Origin: Pseudomonadota bacterium
Lineage (GTDB): Bacteria > Pseudomonadota > Alphaproteobacteria > Sphingomonadales > Sphingomonadaceae
Assembly (NCBI GenBank): GCA_023423655.1
Contig: JAFAFE010000005.1
Location: forward strand, 1 to 64,000
Direction of reading: 5' to 3'
DNA: 64,000 nt
Shown here: piece after piece, positions 27,930 through 38,500 of the stretch
How positions within the stretch are numbered: position 1 is the first letter of the stretch
How the letters are laid out: the number at the start of each line of letters is the position of its first letter
Notes under the pieces: model-generated
What the model saw: the letters and a program-made list of their open reading frames with translations, nothing else
What the model was told of the DNA's origin: nothing
Databases searched by the model: none
Position numbers and translations under genes: made by a program

Positions 27930-30431
27930 TCAGAAATCAAAGTCGTTGGTGAAGCTACGACGCAGGATGTAGCGCGCGCTTCGATATTCGCTGTAGTGCG
28001 ACGTATCCCCGTGTTGCTCTTCAAGCCGCAGGACCACCTCCTGGCCATTGCAGTCGTCGGCCTTACGGGACAGCAGGAAGCGGACCGGGTGCTCGCGTTC
28101 CCGGGGATTCTCCGATCGGAAATCGAAGGCGAGTTCATGGCTGTCTGAAATCAGTTCACCCGACTGCGAGAATATTCCGGCGCGGAGACGGCGTGCCTGC
28201 GTTTTCTCGGTGGCAGGAATGGACTGATAGAACCTGACCGAGATCTGGCTGGCGGTAATGACCTGATTTGTGCTGCCAATGATTTCGACATCGACAATGG
28301 AAGTGTCGCTCTGACGCTTCTTGTTGATCCGGACAACAGGAACCACAGCCTCCTGCAGCGTGGCGCCACCGTGCACGAAGCGACTTCCCGAGCCCTTCAG
28401 CCTCAGTCGATTTATTGACTTCGGAATTAGGATTTCGACATCACCCTGCAACCTCACCTCTTCCGCCTTGAAGTGCTTGAGACCCTGTTGGGGTCTTAGG
28501 CCATGGCCCAGGACAAACCGGCGGTTGCGGAACAGGATGGTCTCACCCACCACTTCCGAACCCGAAAAGTCACTCTCATCGATGGGGCGGTGTTGGTAGA
28601 TAAAGCCATGATCGGCGGTAATCAGCAGATTGTTGGCATTCGCGGCCGCCAGCTTTTTGATAAGCTGGACTAGTTCGTCGAGCGTCTTCTCGGCAGCCTC
28701 AAATACGCGATCTTCCGTTGCCGGTTTGTCGCCGGTCGCATCGATCAGGTTGTGATACACGTAAATAACGTCGTGATCGCGAAACAGCGCCCGGTAGTCG
28801 TCTCGCTGCATCTTTAGGAGTTCGTCGGCCAGCAATGCGGTCGTCCGGTCCCCCTCGCGTCCCTGGGCGAGGATCTTCTTCCGGTTTTCGGTCCCCTGCG
28901 AGCTCTGCCCATCAACGATCACCGCGCTGGTATCGTTGTCGGCAATCTGCAGATCCCGGTTGGGAAGCAGCGACGCCATCCCGAGCTGGGTATAGGTCGG
29001 CAGCGATCCCAGCATCGGTTCGATCTCTGCGTCATAACGATCGAGCCCACGGACCCTAGCCAATAGCTCCTCCGCAACCTCATACCGCATGGCGTCCGAG
29101 ATGATGACGCAGATCTTCTGGTCCTTCTGCCGATAAGGGGCGACGTGGGCGGCGTAGAATGTCCGCTGAGCCGGCGCAGGCGCGGCATCCCACTTTGGTG
29201 CTGCATCGACATGGACCTGCCAGCTGTCGTTGAGGCGCAGCAGGTAGCTGTTCACATAATGGTTTTCCACCTGCTCATAGAGCTCGGCCATCAGGCTCGC
29301 CTGACCCGATTTCTGCATGTGGTAGATGAACTTGCGGTAGAGTTGGTCGATGCGGAACCAGTTTCCTGCATAGCGGCTGACGCCTTCAGCCAGGCTGGTC
29401 ATGCCAAGGTTTACCTGCGCCATTGCCGCGTGGAATTCAGCCGCGAAGCCAATCGCCTCATAGAGGTCGCTGAAACGATCGTACCAGTAGCTCTGGCGGC
29501 GCTGGCGGATCCAGCTGGCAACATCTCCCGCGGCAAGCGTGCGCGCCGCGACGCCGTGCACGAGGGCAACGATGATCGCCCGATCGATGTCTTCGAAATA
29601 GTCGAGCTCGATGAGGTGTCGGAAATCGCGTGTTTCCAGATCCGTCCGCACGCCCAGCACGTTGGCGTAGGTGGAAGACAGAGCCTCGAAGGCCTGGGAT
29701 GCGTGGCGGTTGTTCTTCCAGCGGCGGAAGAATACCAGCGCCTCGGGAGAGAGGCCTCCTGCCTCTCTAAGCCCCATGGCATAGCAGGCCTTGAACAGGG
29801 AGACCGCAAAATCCTCAATGCTGGGCTGTACGGCCGTATAGCCATAATATCGGCCCATTTGGTCCCAAAGAAAGTCGCCAAGGCCAGCTCGCTCGATTAA
29901 ACGAATGGCTTCGTCAGTGCCCGCCGCAAGGTCACCCAGCAGCCGCTCGACAACGGAATCGAATCCGCCGTCGCCACCGGCGCAGACGCTCACCATTTTT
30001 AGGCGCAAGGCGCTTGCTGTGTCGTCATTGCGGGCAAGCCGCTTGAGCTGTTCGAGCCTGCGGGCGGAGTGGAAGAACTCCGCATGGGCCCGCACTACAT
30101 CTTCAAGCCCCAGTCCAAGGCCCAACTCGGACAGCCACAGGGCTGCCTGGTCCGCCTTGAACGCACCATGGGCCAGCTGTACATCGAGCAACCAGTTGTC
30201 GATCAGCGCCGGTTCGGGCCCTTCGCGGTAGATCAGGAAGCGCCGCTGCGGCACCTCACGCAGGATCCTGTGCTTCACCGCGAACTCGTTGTTGGCGAGC
30301 TGGATCTTCTCGACCCCGGGCAGCTCCAGTGTCTCGAACGTCTCGCGCAACTCCCGCGCCGTATCGGTCCAGAACACGATGCGGTGACGGTCGAAAGCCG
30401 CATCCAGCCCTTTTGCGATGCGATCATTCAT
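27930..30431 (-). CDS. pglZ: BREX type I phosphatase-like protein PglZ
   Basis: Predicted 833 aa protein, the usual length of type I PglZ. It contains the PglZ alkaline-phosphatase-superfamily core, with ISDAMRYEV at about residue 442 and ITADHGFIYQ at about 604, both carrying metal-binding positions, and a C-terminal domain ending SRKADDCNGQEVVLRLEEQ. PglZ is the signature BREX protein and is required for both host methylation and phage restriction. It starts 2 bases after the pglX stop and ends 9 bases before brxL, inside one operon. Confidence 0.92.
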   Translation of the reverse strand: MNDRIAKGLDAAFDRHRIVFWTDTARELRETFETLELPGVEKIQLANNEFAVKHRILREVPQRRFLIYREGPEPALIDNWLLDVQLAHGAFKADQAALWLSELGLGLGLEDVVRAHAEFFHSARRLEQLKRLARNDDTASALRLKMVSVCAGGDGGFDSVVERLLGDLAAGTDEAIRLIERAGLGDFLWDQMGRYYGYTAVQPSIEDFAVSLFKACYAMGLREAGGLSPEALVFFRRWKNNRHASQAFEALSSTYANVLGVRTDLETRDFRHLIELDYFEDIDRAIIVALVHGVAARTLAAGDVASWIRQRRQSYWYDRFSDLYEAIGFAAEFHAAMAQVNLGMTSLAEGVSRYAGNWFRIDQLYRKFIYHMQKSGQASLMAELYEQVENHYVNSYLLRLNDSWQVHVDAAPKWDAAPAPAQRTFYAAHVAPYRQKDQKICVIISDAMRYEVAEELLARVRGLDRYDAEIEPMLGSLPTYTQLGMASLLPNRDLQIADNDTSAVIVDGQSSQGTENRKKILAQGREGDRTTALLADELLKMQRDDYRALFRDHDVIYVYHNLIDATGDKPATEDRVFEAAEKTLDELVQLIKKLAAANANNLLITADHGFIYQHRPIDESDFSGSEVVGETILFRNRRFVLGHGLRPQQGLKHFKAEEVRLQGDVEILIPKSINRLRLKGSGSRFVHGGATLQEAVVPVVRINKKRQSDTSIVDVEIIGSTNQVITASQISVRFYQSIPATEKTQARRLRAGIFSQSGELISDSHELAFDFRSENPREREHPVRFLLSRKADDCNGQEVVLRLEEQHGDTSHYSEYRSARYILRRSFTNDFDF

Positions 30432-30433
30432 GC

Positions 30434-33400
30434 TCAGTCATCCGCATCCGACAAGCCCTTGATGGGTTTGAGCGCCGCGCCGAACTTCGGGTAGTTGGCC
30501 TTCACGCCGTCATCGAGATCGATCTCGATTTTTTGCGTAGCCAGCGGATAGAGCACGTCGCGCTCGTAGGCATCGAGCTCCTCGATCACCTTGGTTGCCT
30601 CGCCGACCTCCTTGAGTGCCTTGGTGCGCTGAGCGGGCGTGGCTTCGGGGTTGATGGTCTGCGCCTCCTGAGCCTTGCGGTGTGCCTCCAGCTTGTTGCG
30701 GTACTCCCGCAAATAATCGTTCAACACCACGCTGACCGTGTCCGGCCGGTAGCGGTGCATGTAGATCAGTGCCTGGAGGCTGCCCTTGGGGCTGGCAAAC
30801 ATCCAGTAGATCGGGCGCTTCTTGAAGCGGCGCACATGGTAGTCATAGAAATCGCGGGTGAACCACTTGCGGATGTCCTTGCCCAGCGCGCCTTCGATGA
30901 AGGCCAAGTTTTCCTGGAATTTCGCCTCGCCGAAGGTCACGCGCAGAAACTTACGGAAACGCCCGACGATGTCGTCGGCAAACCAGTCACCATCCAGTAC
31001 CGGGATGACATTATCGGCATCCGGCTCAAACGTGGGTTGAGGCACACGAGCGAGGTAATCAGCTAGGCCTTCACCCTGGTTGGCCAAGATAAGGCCGGGC
31101 GCGTCAAGGCTGAAGCGGCCGAACATGCAGCCCACCGCATAGTGCAGAAACTCCTCCATGGTGCGGACGAGAAGATCGGCCTCACGCTGCTCGTCTGTCT
31201 TGTTGCCCTTGAGCGAATAAGCGGGGTTGCAGGTAAGTGTAATTTCCTCCGTCAACACCTCAGGGCTCAATTCATTATGCAAGCCATAAGCGTTGATAAA
31301 GATGCGGTTGTTCTCTTCTTCCAACCGTTGCATCTCGTCTGTCATACCCCGCCAGTGGGCGCGAAGCTGAGTGTAACTACCTGCCAACGTCTCTGCCCTG
31401 TGGTCATGTACAAGCAGGGGAAGGCCGTCAAAATCCCACGAGGTCTCGAAGGCGTCCCAATCCGATTTTGCTAATTTTATTAGGTCGCTAACAATCTTCT
31501 CAACTGTCTGTGGCTGCGGCTTCAAAGAGGGCAGCGCCAGGACGTCAGCTACCTGAAAATTCATCGTAGGGTTCACGGCATTAAGCAGGAAAGTCGAAAC
31601 CTTGGTGTTAAGGAAGCCAACGGCAAACTCGTTGCTGATGCCTTCAGTGGAGAAGATGGTTGGAGACGCCGAATCGTACTCGGTACTAACATTCTTGATC
31701 CGGAAGCTTGGGAGAGCAGATGTAATCTTGGTCCAAGTAACTCCCTCTCTGCCCAGAAATACCTTAGGGGGAAGACCGCCAAGGCTTTCATAATGCCTCA
31801 ATGCGGAAGGTGACCAATCCGCAACACTTTCTTCATTCCCAAAGAAGCGCCGGAAATCGCCGCCCTTCGCGATCCGTTTCCAACGTTTCGAAGCTGCAGA
31901 AACCTCCCATCCAAAACGGATAAATCTCGGCCCATCATGTGTTTTCAGGCGCCCGCCTGATCGCCACCCATCTGACATTTTTTCATTATCAAACAGGTCG
32001 AACTTTCGAATCCAATATGAAATTGGACTGCCTGGAATCTTCCCAAAATCATTTGAAGCAGCCATTGAAAGGCGCTCGTTTTGGGGCGGAAATTCAATTG
32101 GCACGCCATTGTCGTCGGTTTCGAAGTAACGAACACAGCAGAAATTTGCTTTGCGTTCCCGATCGACCGACCGGGTCAGCACGAACGCGGAAGTTCCGAA
32201 ATTAATCCCCATGCTTGTTCCACCTTTTCCAAGATAGGGCATATGAACAAGTGACAGAATTGACGTATCCGATAAAATTATTTCTCTTAATTTTTCATAT
32301 GATGAGAGAAACATCCAACTCTCCATGGTAACCATGGAGATATATGCGGAAGACGGTACCATACTCATTCCGCGTTCTATGAATGCAGAGAACATATCGG
32401 ATTTGCTGCATGGGTATCGCACCTTTACCCAGTCCCCGAGAGCTCCATTCATTCCCCCCGCACCCATGTACGGAGGGTTAGCCACCATCACATGATATTT
32501 GGGCGAGAGAGACTCGGCCATCTCGAGCACCTTGAGCACGCGTTCCTGCACCTCGCGCAGCAATAGGTCGCCGCCGAAATCTTTCAGCCGCACGACCCGA
32601 GCCACCTCGGCAGGATCACGCAATTTCGGCACGATCAGCGACCCGAAGTTCTTAGCCTGCTCAAACTGCCCCATCGTCTCACGAAAATCGGCGGTGAACA
32701 GATCGCTGCCAACCACGGCGGCAACATCCAGCATCTCGGACGGCGTGAAGCGCACATCCTGTAGCACGCAGATGTTTGGCTGTACCGCTTGCCGCAGGAA
32801 CCTGCGGCGCCCGAGCTTGGTTGCCGCCTTCATCGCCAGCGCAAATGCCGCCAGCGCGCCCGCACGGTCATCGATCTCGATCCCGTACAGGTTGTGCTTC
32901 AGGATCAGCCCGGGGATCTCGGTCGCCTCATATCCCTCTTCCTCATAGATCGCGTAAAGCAGATCAAAGGCATAGGTCAGCATATGCCCCGAACCACAGG
33001 CCGGATCGCAGATGCGGATGTCCTCAGGCTTGGAAATGCGCAGAAAATCGGCTTCTGGCTCTTCCGGCGCGATGTAATAGTCCATCTGCGCCGCCAGCTT
33101 TGAGTTCGGGCGATTCAGTAACCACAGCCGCCCCAGCGAGTTTTCGACCAGATAGCGCACGATCCAGTGCGGGGTAAAAAGCTGGGTCGCCGCCGGAATG
33201 TTTTCCGCGGTGATCTTCTTGTTCTTCTTCAGCCCGGCGAAAACCTCGTCCTTCTTCTCCGAGATGTAGAACTGGTAGAGCCAGCCGATAACCTCGACAT
33301 CCTCGCAAACGTCCGGCGTCATCGCCTCCCGGACATACGCGAGGATCGAGGCGTTCGACAGAAGGTCGTCGGGCAGAAGCAGCTCTGTGTAGTCGTCGAT

Positions 33401-33877
33401 CCGTTCGAACAGGAACGGCATTGCCTTGTGCAGGTTATTGCACATGGCGACGATGAGCAGGCGATAGGCCTCAGTCTGGGCATCCGCACTGGGCGTGCGG
33501 CCATCCAGCAGGCTGCGGACCTTGTCGCGGATCCTGTCGGGCACGCGGCCCTCGTCTATATGCCCAGCCTTGGCCTCGGCCAGGATCTCGGGCTGAAACT
33601 GACCGGCGACAGGCGATACAATGCGAACCGGGTTCAGCTCATTCACGTCCATGAAACGCAGAGCCGAGAAGCGATTGAACCAGGTGTAGGCAACGCGCTC
33701 GACCACCTGATCCTTGCCGTCCTTGGCGATAGCCGCTTCCAGCTTTCTCATCGCATCAGGATGCTCACGCCGGGCTGCCGAGTTTTCGGCAACCACGGAT
33801 TCAAGCTTGGCGCTGACCTGCGTGATCAGGGCGCGGCGGGCAAACTGCGCGAACTTCTTGAGTTTCGAGGTATCCAT
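30434..33877 (-). CDS. pglX: BREX type I adenine-specific DNA methyltransferase PglX
   Basis: Predicted 1147 aa protein. The SAM-binding motif I is DPACGSGHML at about residue 296, and the N6-adenine catalytic motif IV is NPPY at about 466. A target-recognition region follows, and a long C-terminal part ends in Lys/Asp-rich helices. PglX methylates a non-palindromic hexamer on the host and supplies the specificity of BREX. Its start overlaps the stop of the small nuclease-like gene by one base. The coding sequence appears intact. Confidence 0.94.
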   Translation of the reverse strand: MDTSKLKKFAQFARRALITQVSAKLESVVAENSAARREHPDAMRKLEAAIAKDGKDQVVERVAYTWFNRFSALRFMDVNELNPVRIVSPVAGQFQPEILAEAKAGHIDEGRVPDRIRDKVRSLLDGRTPSADAQTEAYRLLIVAMCNNLHKAMPFLFERIDDYTELLLPDDLLSNASILAYVREAMTPDVCEDVEVIGWLYQFYISEKKDEVFAGLKKNKKITAENIPAATQLFTPHWIVRYLVENSLGRLWLLNRPNSKLAAQMDYYIAPEEPEADFLRISKPEDIRICDPACGSGHMLTYAFDLLYAIYEEEGYEATEIPGLILKHNLYGIEIDDRAGALAAFALAMKAATKLGRRRFLRQAVQPNICVLQDVRFTPSEMLDVAAVVGSDLFTADFRETMGQFEQAKNFGSLIVPKLRDPAEVARVVRLKDFGGDLLLREVQERVLKVLEMAESLSPKYHVMVANPPYMGAGGMNGALGDWVKVRYPCSKSDMFSAFIERGMSMVPSSAYISMVTMESWMFLSSYEKLREIILSDTSILSLVHMPYLGKGGTSMGINFGTSAFVLTRSVDRERKANFCCVRYFETDDNGVPIEFPPQNERLSMAASNDFGKIPGSPISYWIRKFDLFDNEKMSDGWRSGGRLKTHDGPRFIRFGWEVSAASKRWKRIAKGGDFRRFFGNEESVADWSPSALRHYESLGGLPPKVFLGREGVTWTKITSALPSFRIKNVSTEYDSASPTIFSTEGISNEFAVGFLNTKVSTFLLNAVNPTMNFQVADVLALPSLKPQPQTVEKIVSDLIKLAKSDWDAFETSWDFDGLPLLVHDHRAETLAGSYTQLRAHWRGMTDEMQRLEEENNRIFINAYGLHNELSPEVLTEEITLTCNPAYSLKGNKTDEQREADLLVRTMEEFLHYAVGCMFGRFSLDAPGLILANQGEGLADYLARVPQPTFEPDADNVIPVLDGDWFADDIVGRFRKFLRVTFGEAKFQENLAFIEGALGKDIRKWFTRDFYDYHVRRFKKRPIYWMFASPKGSLQALIYMHRYRPDTVSVVLNDYLREYRNKLEAHRKAQEAQTINPEATPAQRTKALKEVGEATKVIEELDAYERDVLYPLATQKIEIDLDDGVKANYPKFGAALKPIKGLSDADD

Positions 33878-34380
33878 CAGGCAGCTGCCCCTTCACTTAT
33901 GCGCCGGAGGGAATGATCTCCGAATTGCTTTTTCCACTGTGCAACATTCAGCACGATACAGCTGGCGGCGCAGGAACGTCCCCAATCAGCATGGGACAGA
34001 GGAATCGATCTTCTGAGTTCGTCCTGCTTCGCTAAAAGCAATGCACCATCCAGTTTTTCCATTGAAATTAAAGCGATGTAGATGATCTCTCGGTCACCTT
34101 TCCCCTGGAGCGATCGGAAGAACAGCGTGTCCCGAAACTTTCCCGAGAGGCTTTGCACGAGTTTCCCGGATCTCAGCTTTTGCTCGAAGGCACTCGGGTT
34201 CGCCGCGGCGGGGTTATCCGGGTCCTTTATTTCAACGAAGATATCACGGCCCTCATACTCCGCGATGAAATCGACGCGTTGAGCGGTGCTCGCTCCATGA
34301 TACTCATCGTCGTCAAAATGAAAGACGGACGTAGCCTCCGAGAACGTCAACTCCAGATCGAACTCGCTAACGGTCGTCAT
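33877..34380 (-). CDS. Putative PD-(D/E)XK nuclease embedded in the BREX operon
   Basis: Predicted 167 aa protein. It has a short PD-(D/E)XK-like core: RVDFIAEY with Asp37, then FVEIKD with Glu50 and Lys52, in the order and spacing of this nuclease superfamily. The rest has no family I recognise. It overlaps the preceding ATPase gene by 4 bases (ATGA) and pglX by 1 base, so it is translated as part of the BREX operon. It is most likely the effector of a two-gene ATPase-nuclease module inserted between brxC and pglX. The nuclease call rests on the motif alone; a regulatory or DNA-binding role remains possible. Confidence 0.6.
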   Translation of the reverse strand: MTTVSEFDLELTFSEATSVFHFDDDEYHGASTAQRVDFIAEYEGRDIFVEIKDPDNPAAANPSAFEQKLRSGKLVQSLSGKFRDTLFFRSLQGKGDREIIYIALISMEKLDGALLLAKQDELRRSIPLSHADWGRSCAASCIVLNVAQWKKQFGDHSLRRISEGAAA

Positions 34381-35549
34381 AGCTTGACGCCTTCGAGCGA
34401 GCGGTCGACCTCAGCATCGTACAAGTCACTAAAAGTTTGGGATATTCCAGTCTCGGCAATCCGGGAGTAATCATCGATGGATTGCACTGATATCGATCTA
34501 TCGCCTGCTGCTTCAGCTATGACGTGATAGCGAATGTGATCCTCCTTGCCCTCCTCTGAGAGCAAATCGAACCATTTCAGCAAGACATAATCGTGCGTAG
34601 CCAGAATGATCTGCTGGCCGTTGCGCGATAGCTCGAGGAGTACCTGAACCACCTCTTTCATGAGTGCGGGATTCAGGTTTGCCTCGGGCTCATCCCACAA
34701 AAGGACGCCGGTGCTTCCCGGGTTGATCGATCCATTGCAGAGCAGGCGGTGCAGGACGCCAATTTTCCGGTAGCCTTCGGCTGTCATACCGCTGGAAAAT
34801 GGTTCCCTACCTCTAGGGACGAACCGGAGAACCGTGGAGTCCTGGTACATTTGCGCAGTTTTGGCGCGCGAGCGGTCCGGATCGGCCCTTTCCTCATATT
34901 CCCCGGGTTCAAACTGAAACCCGCCTTCATTCGCCCAGCGGTAACGTCCCCCGACGAGGGAGACCAATTCGCGGACGATGTTCGAGAGCCTCGGGTCTTC
35001 TGCCAGGCTGGCGGCCTCATCCTCGAATCCGGGATTAGCCAAGAGTTCGGCGAGATCGAGGTAGGTATCGTCGAAAATCATCTCGACGGTCGCCCGGTCA
35101 TGGCTTTCGTTCTGCATCGCGCGGACGAGAGACAGGACTTCCTTCGTCGGGATGAACACGGGGCGGGACTGCGCTTCGGTGCGAGCGTCCCTCTCAACTT
35201 GGACGCCCTTGGACCTACTGTTGAATGAAATGGTGACCTGGGTGTCATCGCTTCCCTTCAGGCACAGCCTGGCTCCTCCCGACGCTCCCCTAGCCCGCAG
35301 TGCACCAATCCTGCTCTCGCCCGGAGAAAACACCCGCAGAAGCTTGTTCGTCAGCTGCGTGTCGATGTCCTTCTCTGAGCCCTCCACCGCCGATGCCGGT
35401 TGGCTTGCGATCGCCAACGCGTAGATTGCCTTCAGCAGATGAGTTTTCCCGGTTCCGTTCGAACCGATGATCACGTTGATGCGCGGCGAGAGCGGGATAT
35501 CCAGGTTCCCGAACGCCGTGAAATTCTCGATTTGAATGCCCGCAATCAT
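34377..35549 (-). CDS. AAA/ABC-type ATPase (AAA_15/AAA_21, RecF/OLD-like) embedded in the BREX operon
   Basis: Predicted 390 aa protein starting MIAGIQIENFTAFGNLDIPL, the typical opening of SMC/RecF-like ATPases. Walker A is GSNGTGKT at 29-36, Walker B LLWDEPEANLNP at about 284, and the H-loop is LATHDYVLL. Such ATPases are the sensor half of several two-gene phage-defence systems (PARIS AriA, Septu PtuA, OLD/Gabija). The partner here is a small PD-(D/E)XK-like protein, not a TOPRIM or HNH protein. It overlaps the brxC stop by one base and the nuclease gene by four. The exact system is unknown to me. Confidence 0.8.
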   Translation of the reverse strand: MIAGIQIENFTAFGNLDIPLSPRINVIIGSNGTGKTHLLKAIYALAIASQPASAVEGSEKDIDTQLTNKLLRVFSPGESRIGALRARGASGGARLCLKGSDDTQVTISFNSRSKGVQVERDARTEAQSRPVFIPTKEVLSLVRAMQNESHDRATVEMIFDDTYLDLAELLANPGFEDEAASLAEDPRLSNIVRELVSLVGGRYRWANEGGFQFEPGEYEERADPDRSRAKTAQMYQDSTVLRFVPRGREPFSSGMTAEGYRKIGVLHRLLCNGSINPGSTGVLLWDEPEANLNPALMKEVVQVLLELSRNGQQIILATHDYVLLKWFDLLSEEGKEDHIRYHVIAEAAGDRSISVQSIDDYSRIAETGISQTFSDLYDAEVDRSLEGVKL

Positions 35550-38500
35550 CAGACCGTGATCCTCTTGCCGCTGCGAATTTCGGCGAGCAGGGTTTCGCGG
35601 TAGGATTGCAAATACGTCTCGACGTCCGCCTCGCTGGCGAGATACGGGCTGGCGAAGCTGACCTTGAGATTGGCGGTCGAGACATACTCCACGGGCGAAG
35701 GAGGCGGAACTGGCTGCGGCGTGATCCCTCCGGCGGGCGTTTCTTGCACCGCGCTTTCCTCCGACTGGTGCGGCTCGTTGGCGGGAGGTGCTGGCGGCGC
35801 CGTTGGCGTTGCCAGCCTGGCGACCTTTCCAAGCAATGCTGGATAGGTTTCCGAGCGGAAATTGGCGGTACGCTCGCGGATCATAGCCACCAGTTTGGCA
35901 TTGCGGACGCTGGTCTCAGCGGCCTCGCACTCGCTGAGGATCCCAGCCTTGGCTGCGGCATCCAGCTGCTTGAATTCTGGTACGGCTTCGATCTTGGCCT
36001 TGAGCTCGGCCAGACCCTTAAGAGCACTGTCCCGCTCCTGCACCAACAAGGCATCGACACTGGCGCGCAGCTTGTCGAGCTCTGACTTGACCTGCTGGAT
36101 TGCATTGCCCTTGTAGCAGAGCGGATCGGCCAGAACTGACCGGATGGTTTCAGCCTGAGTGCTGCCGGTGTAGGACAGGTTCGTTACCTGCTCGGCAAGG
36201 AAGTTGCGGGCCTCATCATAGATCTTACGCTGGGCCCCGCCCATAAAGCGTCGGATAGGGTCAATGACCTGCTCCTTCGCATCGAGCAATGCGTCTGCCT
36301 GGCGAGGGAGGTCGGTGAAGTACCAGCCATAGGCTTTGCTCTCCACCTCGCGCAGCTTCCCGATGACCGGCGTGATCGCCGCGAGGAACGGATAATCCTG
36401 GAGTTGGGCCTCTAGCGCTACCAGTTCAGCCAGCAGCTTCGTGATAGCCTCTCCCGTTTCCTTGCCCAAGGCCTTCGCCTCGGAAGCGACAGGCTGGCTG
36501 TCGAACATCTCGGCAAGAAATTCCCGCAGGGTCCGCACCTGATTGGCGGTGAACTCCACCTGCAGATCGAGCACTATGTTCGCTAGCGCATGTGCGTTCT
36601 TCAGCGCCTTTTCCAGCGCATCCCCTTCCAGCGGCGCGCCATCCGAGCGGGCGTCCAGCTTGCCGTGGGCAAAGAGGCTGGCGACAGTGCAGAGGATCGC
36701 GGCATTGGGCCAGCCATAGGGCTTGACCTCGAACTTCTCGACGATCGCCTTGACCGATGTGCGAACACCGGTGCGAACGTTGCCTTGCGCAAAATTCAGA
36801 ATTTCCTGCTCGGCTTCGGTCAGGTTGCTGGCACCCGAGATCAGCGCGCCGTCATTGGTCTGCCTCAGATAACGGCCGATATCGGTTTCGGCATAGGTTG
36901 CCCCGCGCAGCATCGGCAGATTGGTGTAGACCTTGTCGACCAGCATCTGGAATGCGCGCCGGACCCGCGCCTGCGGATCCTCGCCGCGCAAATCCAGTTC
37001 CTCACCGCGGACGAACAGCTGCGCTTCCGCAACCAGTGTTCTCGCCCGGGTGGAAAGATCCCTGTAGCGGTTCGCGTTCTGCTGACCCTTATCGCTGATG
37101 ATCCGTTCGATCGAGGCTTGGGGGGCGGTCGCGCGGGTTTGGCGGACGTACTTCTCGGTCTGCTTGTACATCACCAGGTCACGGGCAAAGCGGTCGTCTG
37201 CCTTGAGCAGGATCACCAGTTCGTCGTTTGACATACTGCCCATACGCAACGCTTCGGCGTTGCCGCTGTGCTCGTGGAAAGGCGTGACGACGTTGATCGA
37301 AAGCTCGTAATCCCGGGCTTGCAGGCGATCGTCGAGCTTACGGGCAAATGAGTAGTCATGGGCCGCCCCGTCATGACGGATCTTACGGTCCTTGATGACT
37401 CCATCAAAGATCAGCGCTTCCAATTCCCGAGCAACCTCAGTGGCGTCGACATCGACGTTCTTGATCTCCTGTTCGACATCCTTTTCCTCGTCGGTCAGGA
37501 ATTCGAAAAGATCGCCATTGCGCTGGATGTAGGTGTTTTGCTCGAGCAGGCTCAGAGCCGCCTCGACCTGGCGTTTGAGGGCGGTTTCATCCTCGTCAAA
37601 TTTCTCGCGCATAAGGATGGCGATGTTGCGGGCCGTCGGCTTGAACGGGTTCACATATTTGACGAGAAACAGGGCTTTCAAAATGCGCGTGGCGAACTCG
37701 TCGCCAAGGTTGCGTTCGGCAATCTGGATGGACTGCTGAACGCTGGATTTGAGTGCCGTGCGGATCCCCTCAAACATGAGATCGAAGGTCGCGATCTGGC
37801 CAAGCTCCAGTTCAGCCAGATGAATGGCGACCTCCTGGAAGACGCCCAGCATCGAACGCTCGCCGACCGAGCTGTGCCGACCTTCGAACGCGTTGTGCTG
37901 TGACAGCCCCTGGATGGCCATCTGGAACAATGGGTACTGGTACGGGATGAACGGGTAGCTGTGGATGAAGTGGTCGCGGTCCTCGAAGTTCTTCAGATGG
38001 ATCGAACCATCCGTAAAATCGAACAACGTACGCATGTTGTTGCTCTCGCGGCGGTAAAGATCCGAGAGGCTCTCAACCCCCAGCTCTGTCTTTTTCAGCA
38101 GTCGCTTCTGGATCACCTCTGCAACGTCCGCGCTGTTGAGCGGCATCCGGTTGGCAAAGCGCGCCTGAATCTTGGAAAAGTCGTTCTCCTGACGCTCGTT
38201 CATGTCGCCAATGACGGCATTCATGTCCTGCTGCGCGGTTACGATGATCCAGGCCCGCCCACGGCACTTGGTGTTCAGACTCTCGGCAATCGTCTGGAGG
38301 TTGGTCATCAGCTTGACGTTGTCAGCGATGTACTGGCCGACCTCGTCAACGAAGAAATTGAGACGGAAATCCTTGGCTTGAGCGTCGATGTAAGCCTTCA
38401 CCTTGTCGGCGAAATCCTCGATCGAAACCTTGTAATCCGAGCGGTACTTGTTGAGGATCCCGGCTGCCTCGGACGCGTCAGTACCAGTCGCCTTTGCATA

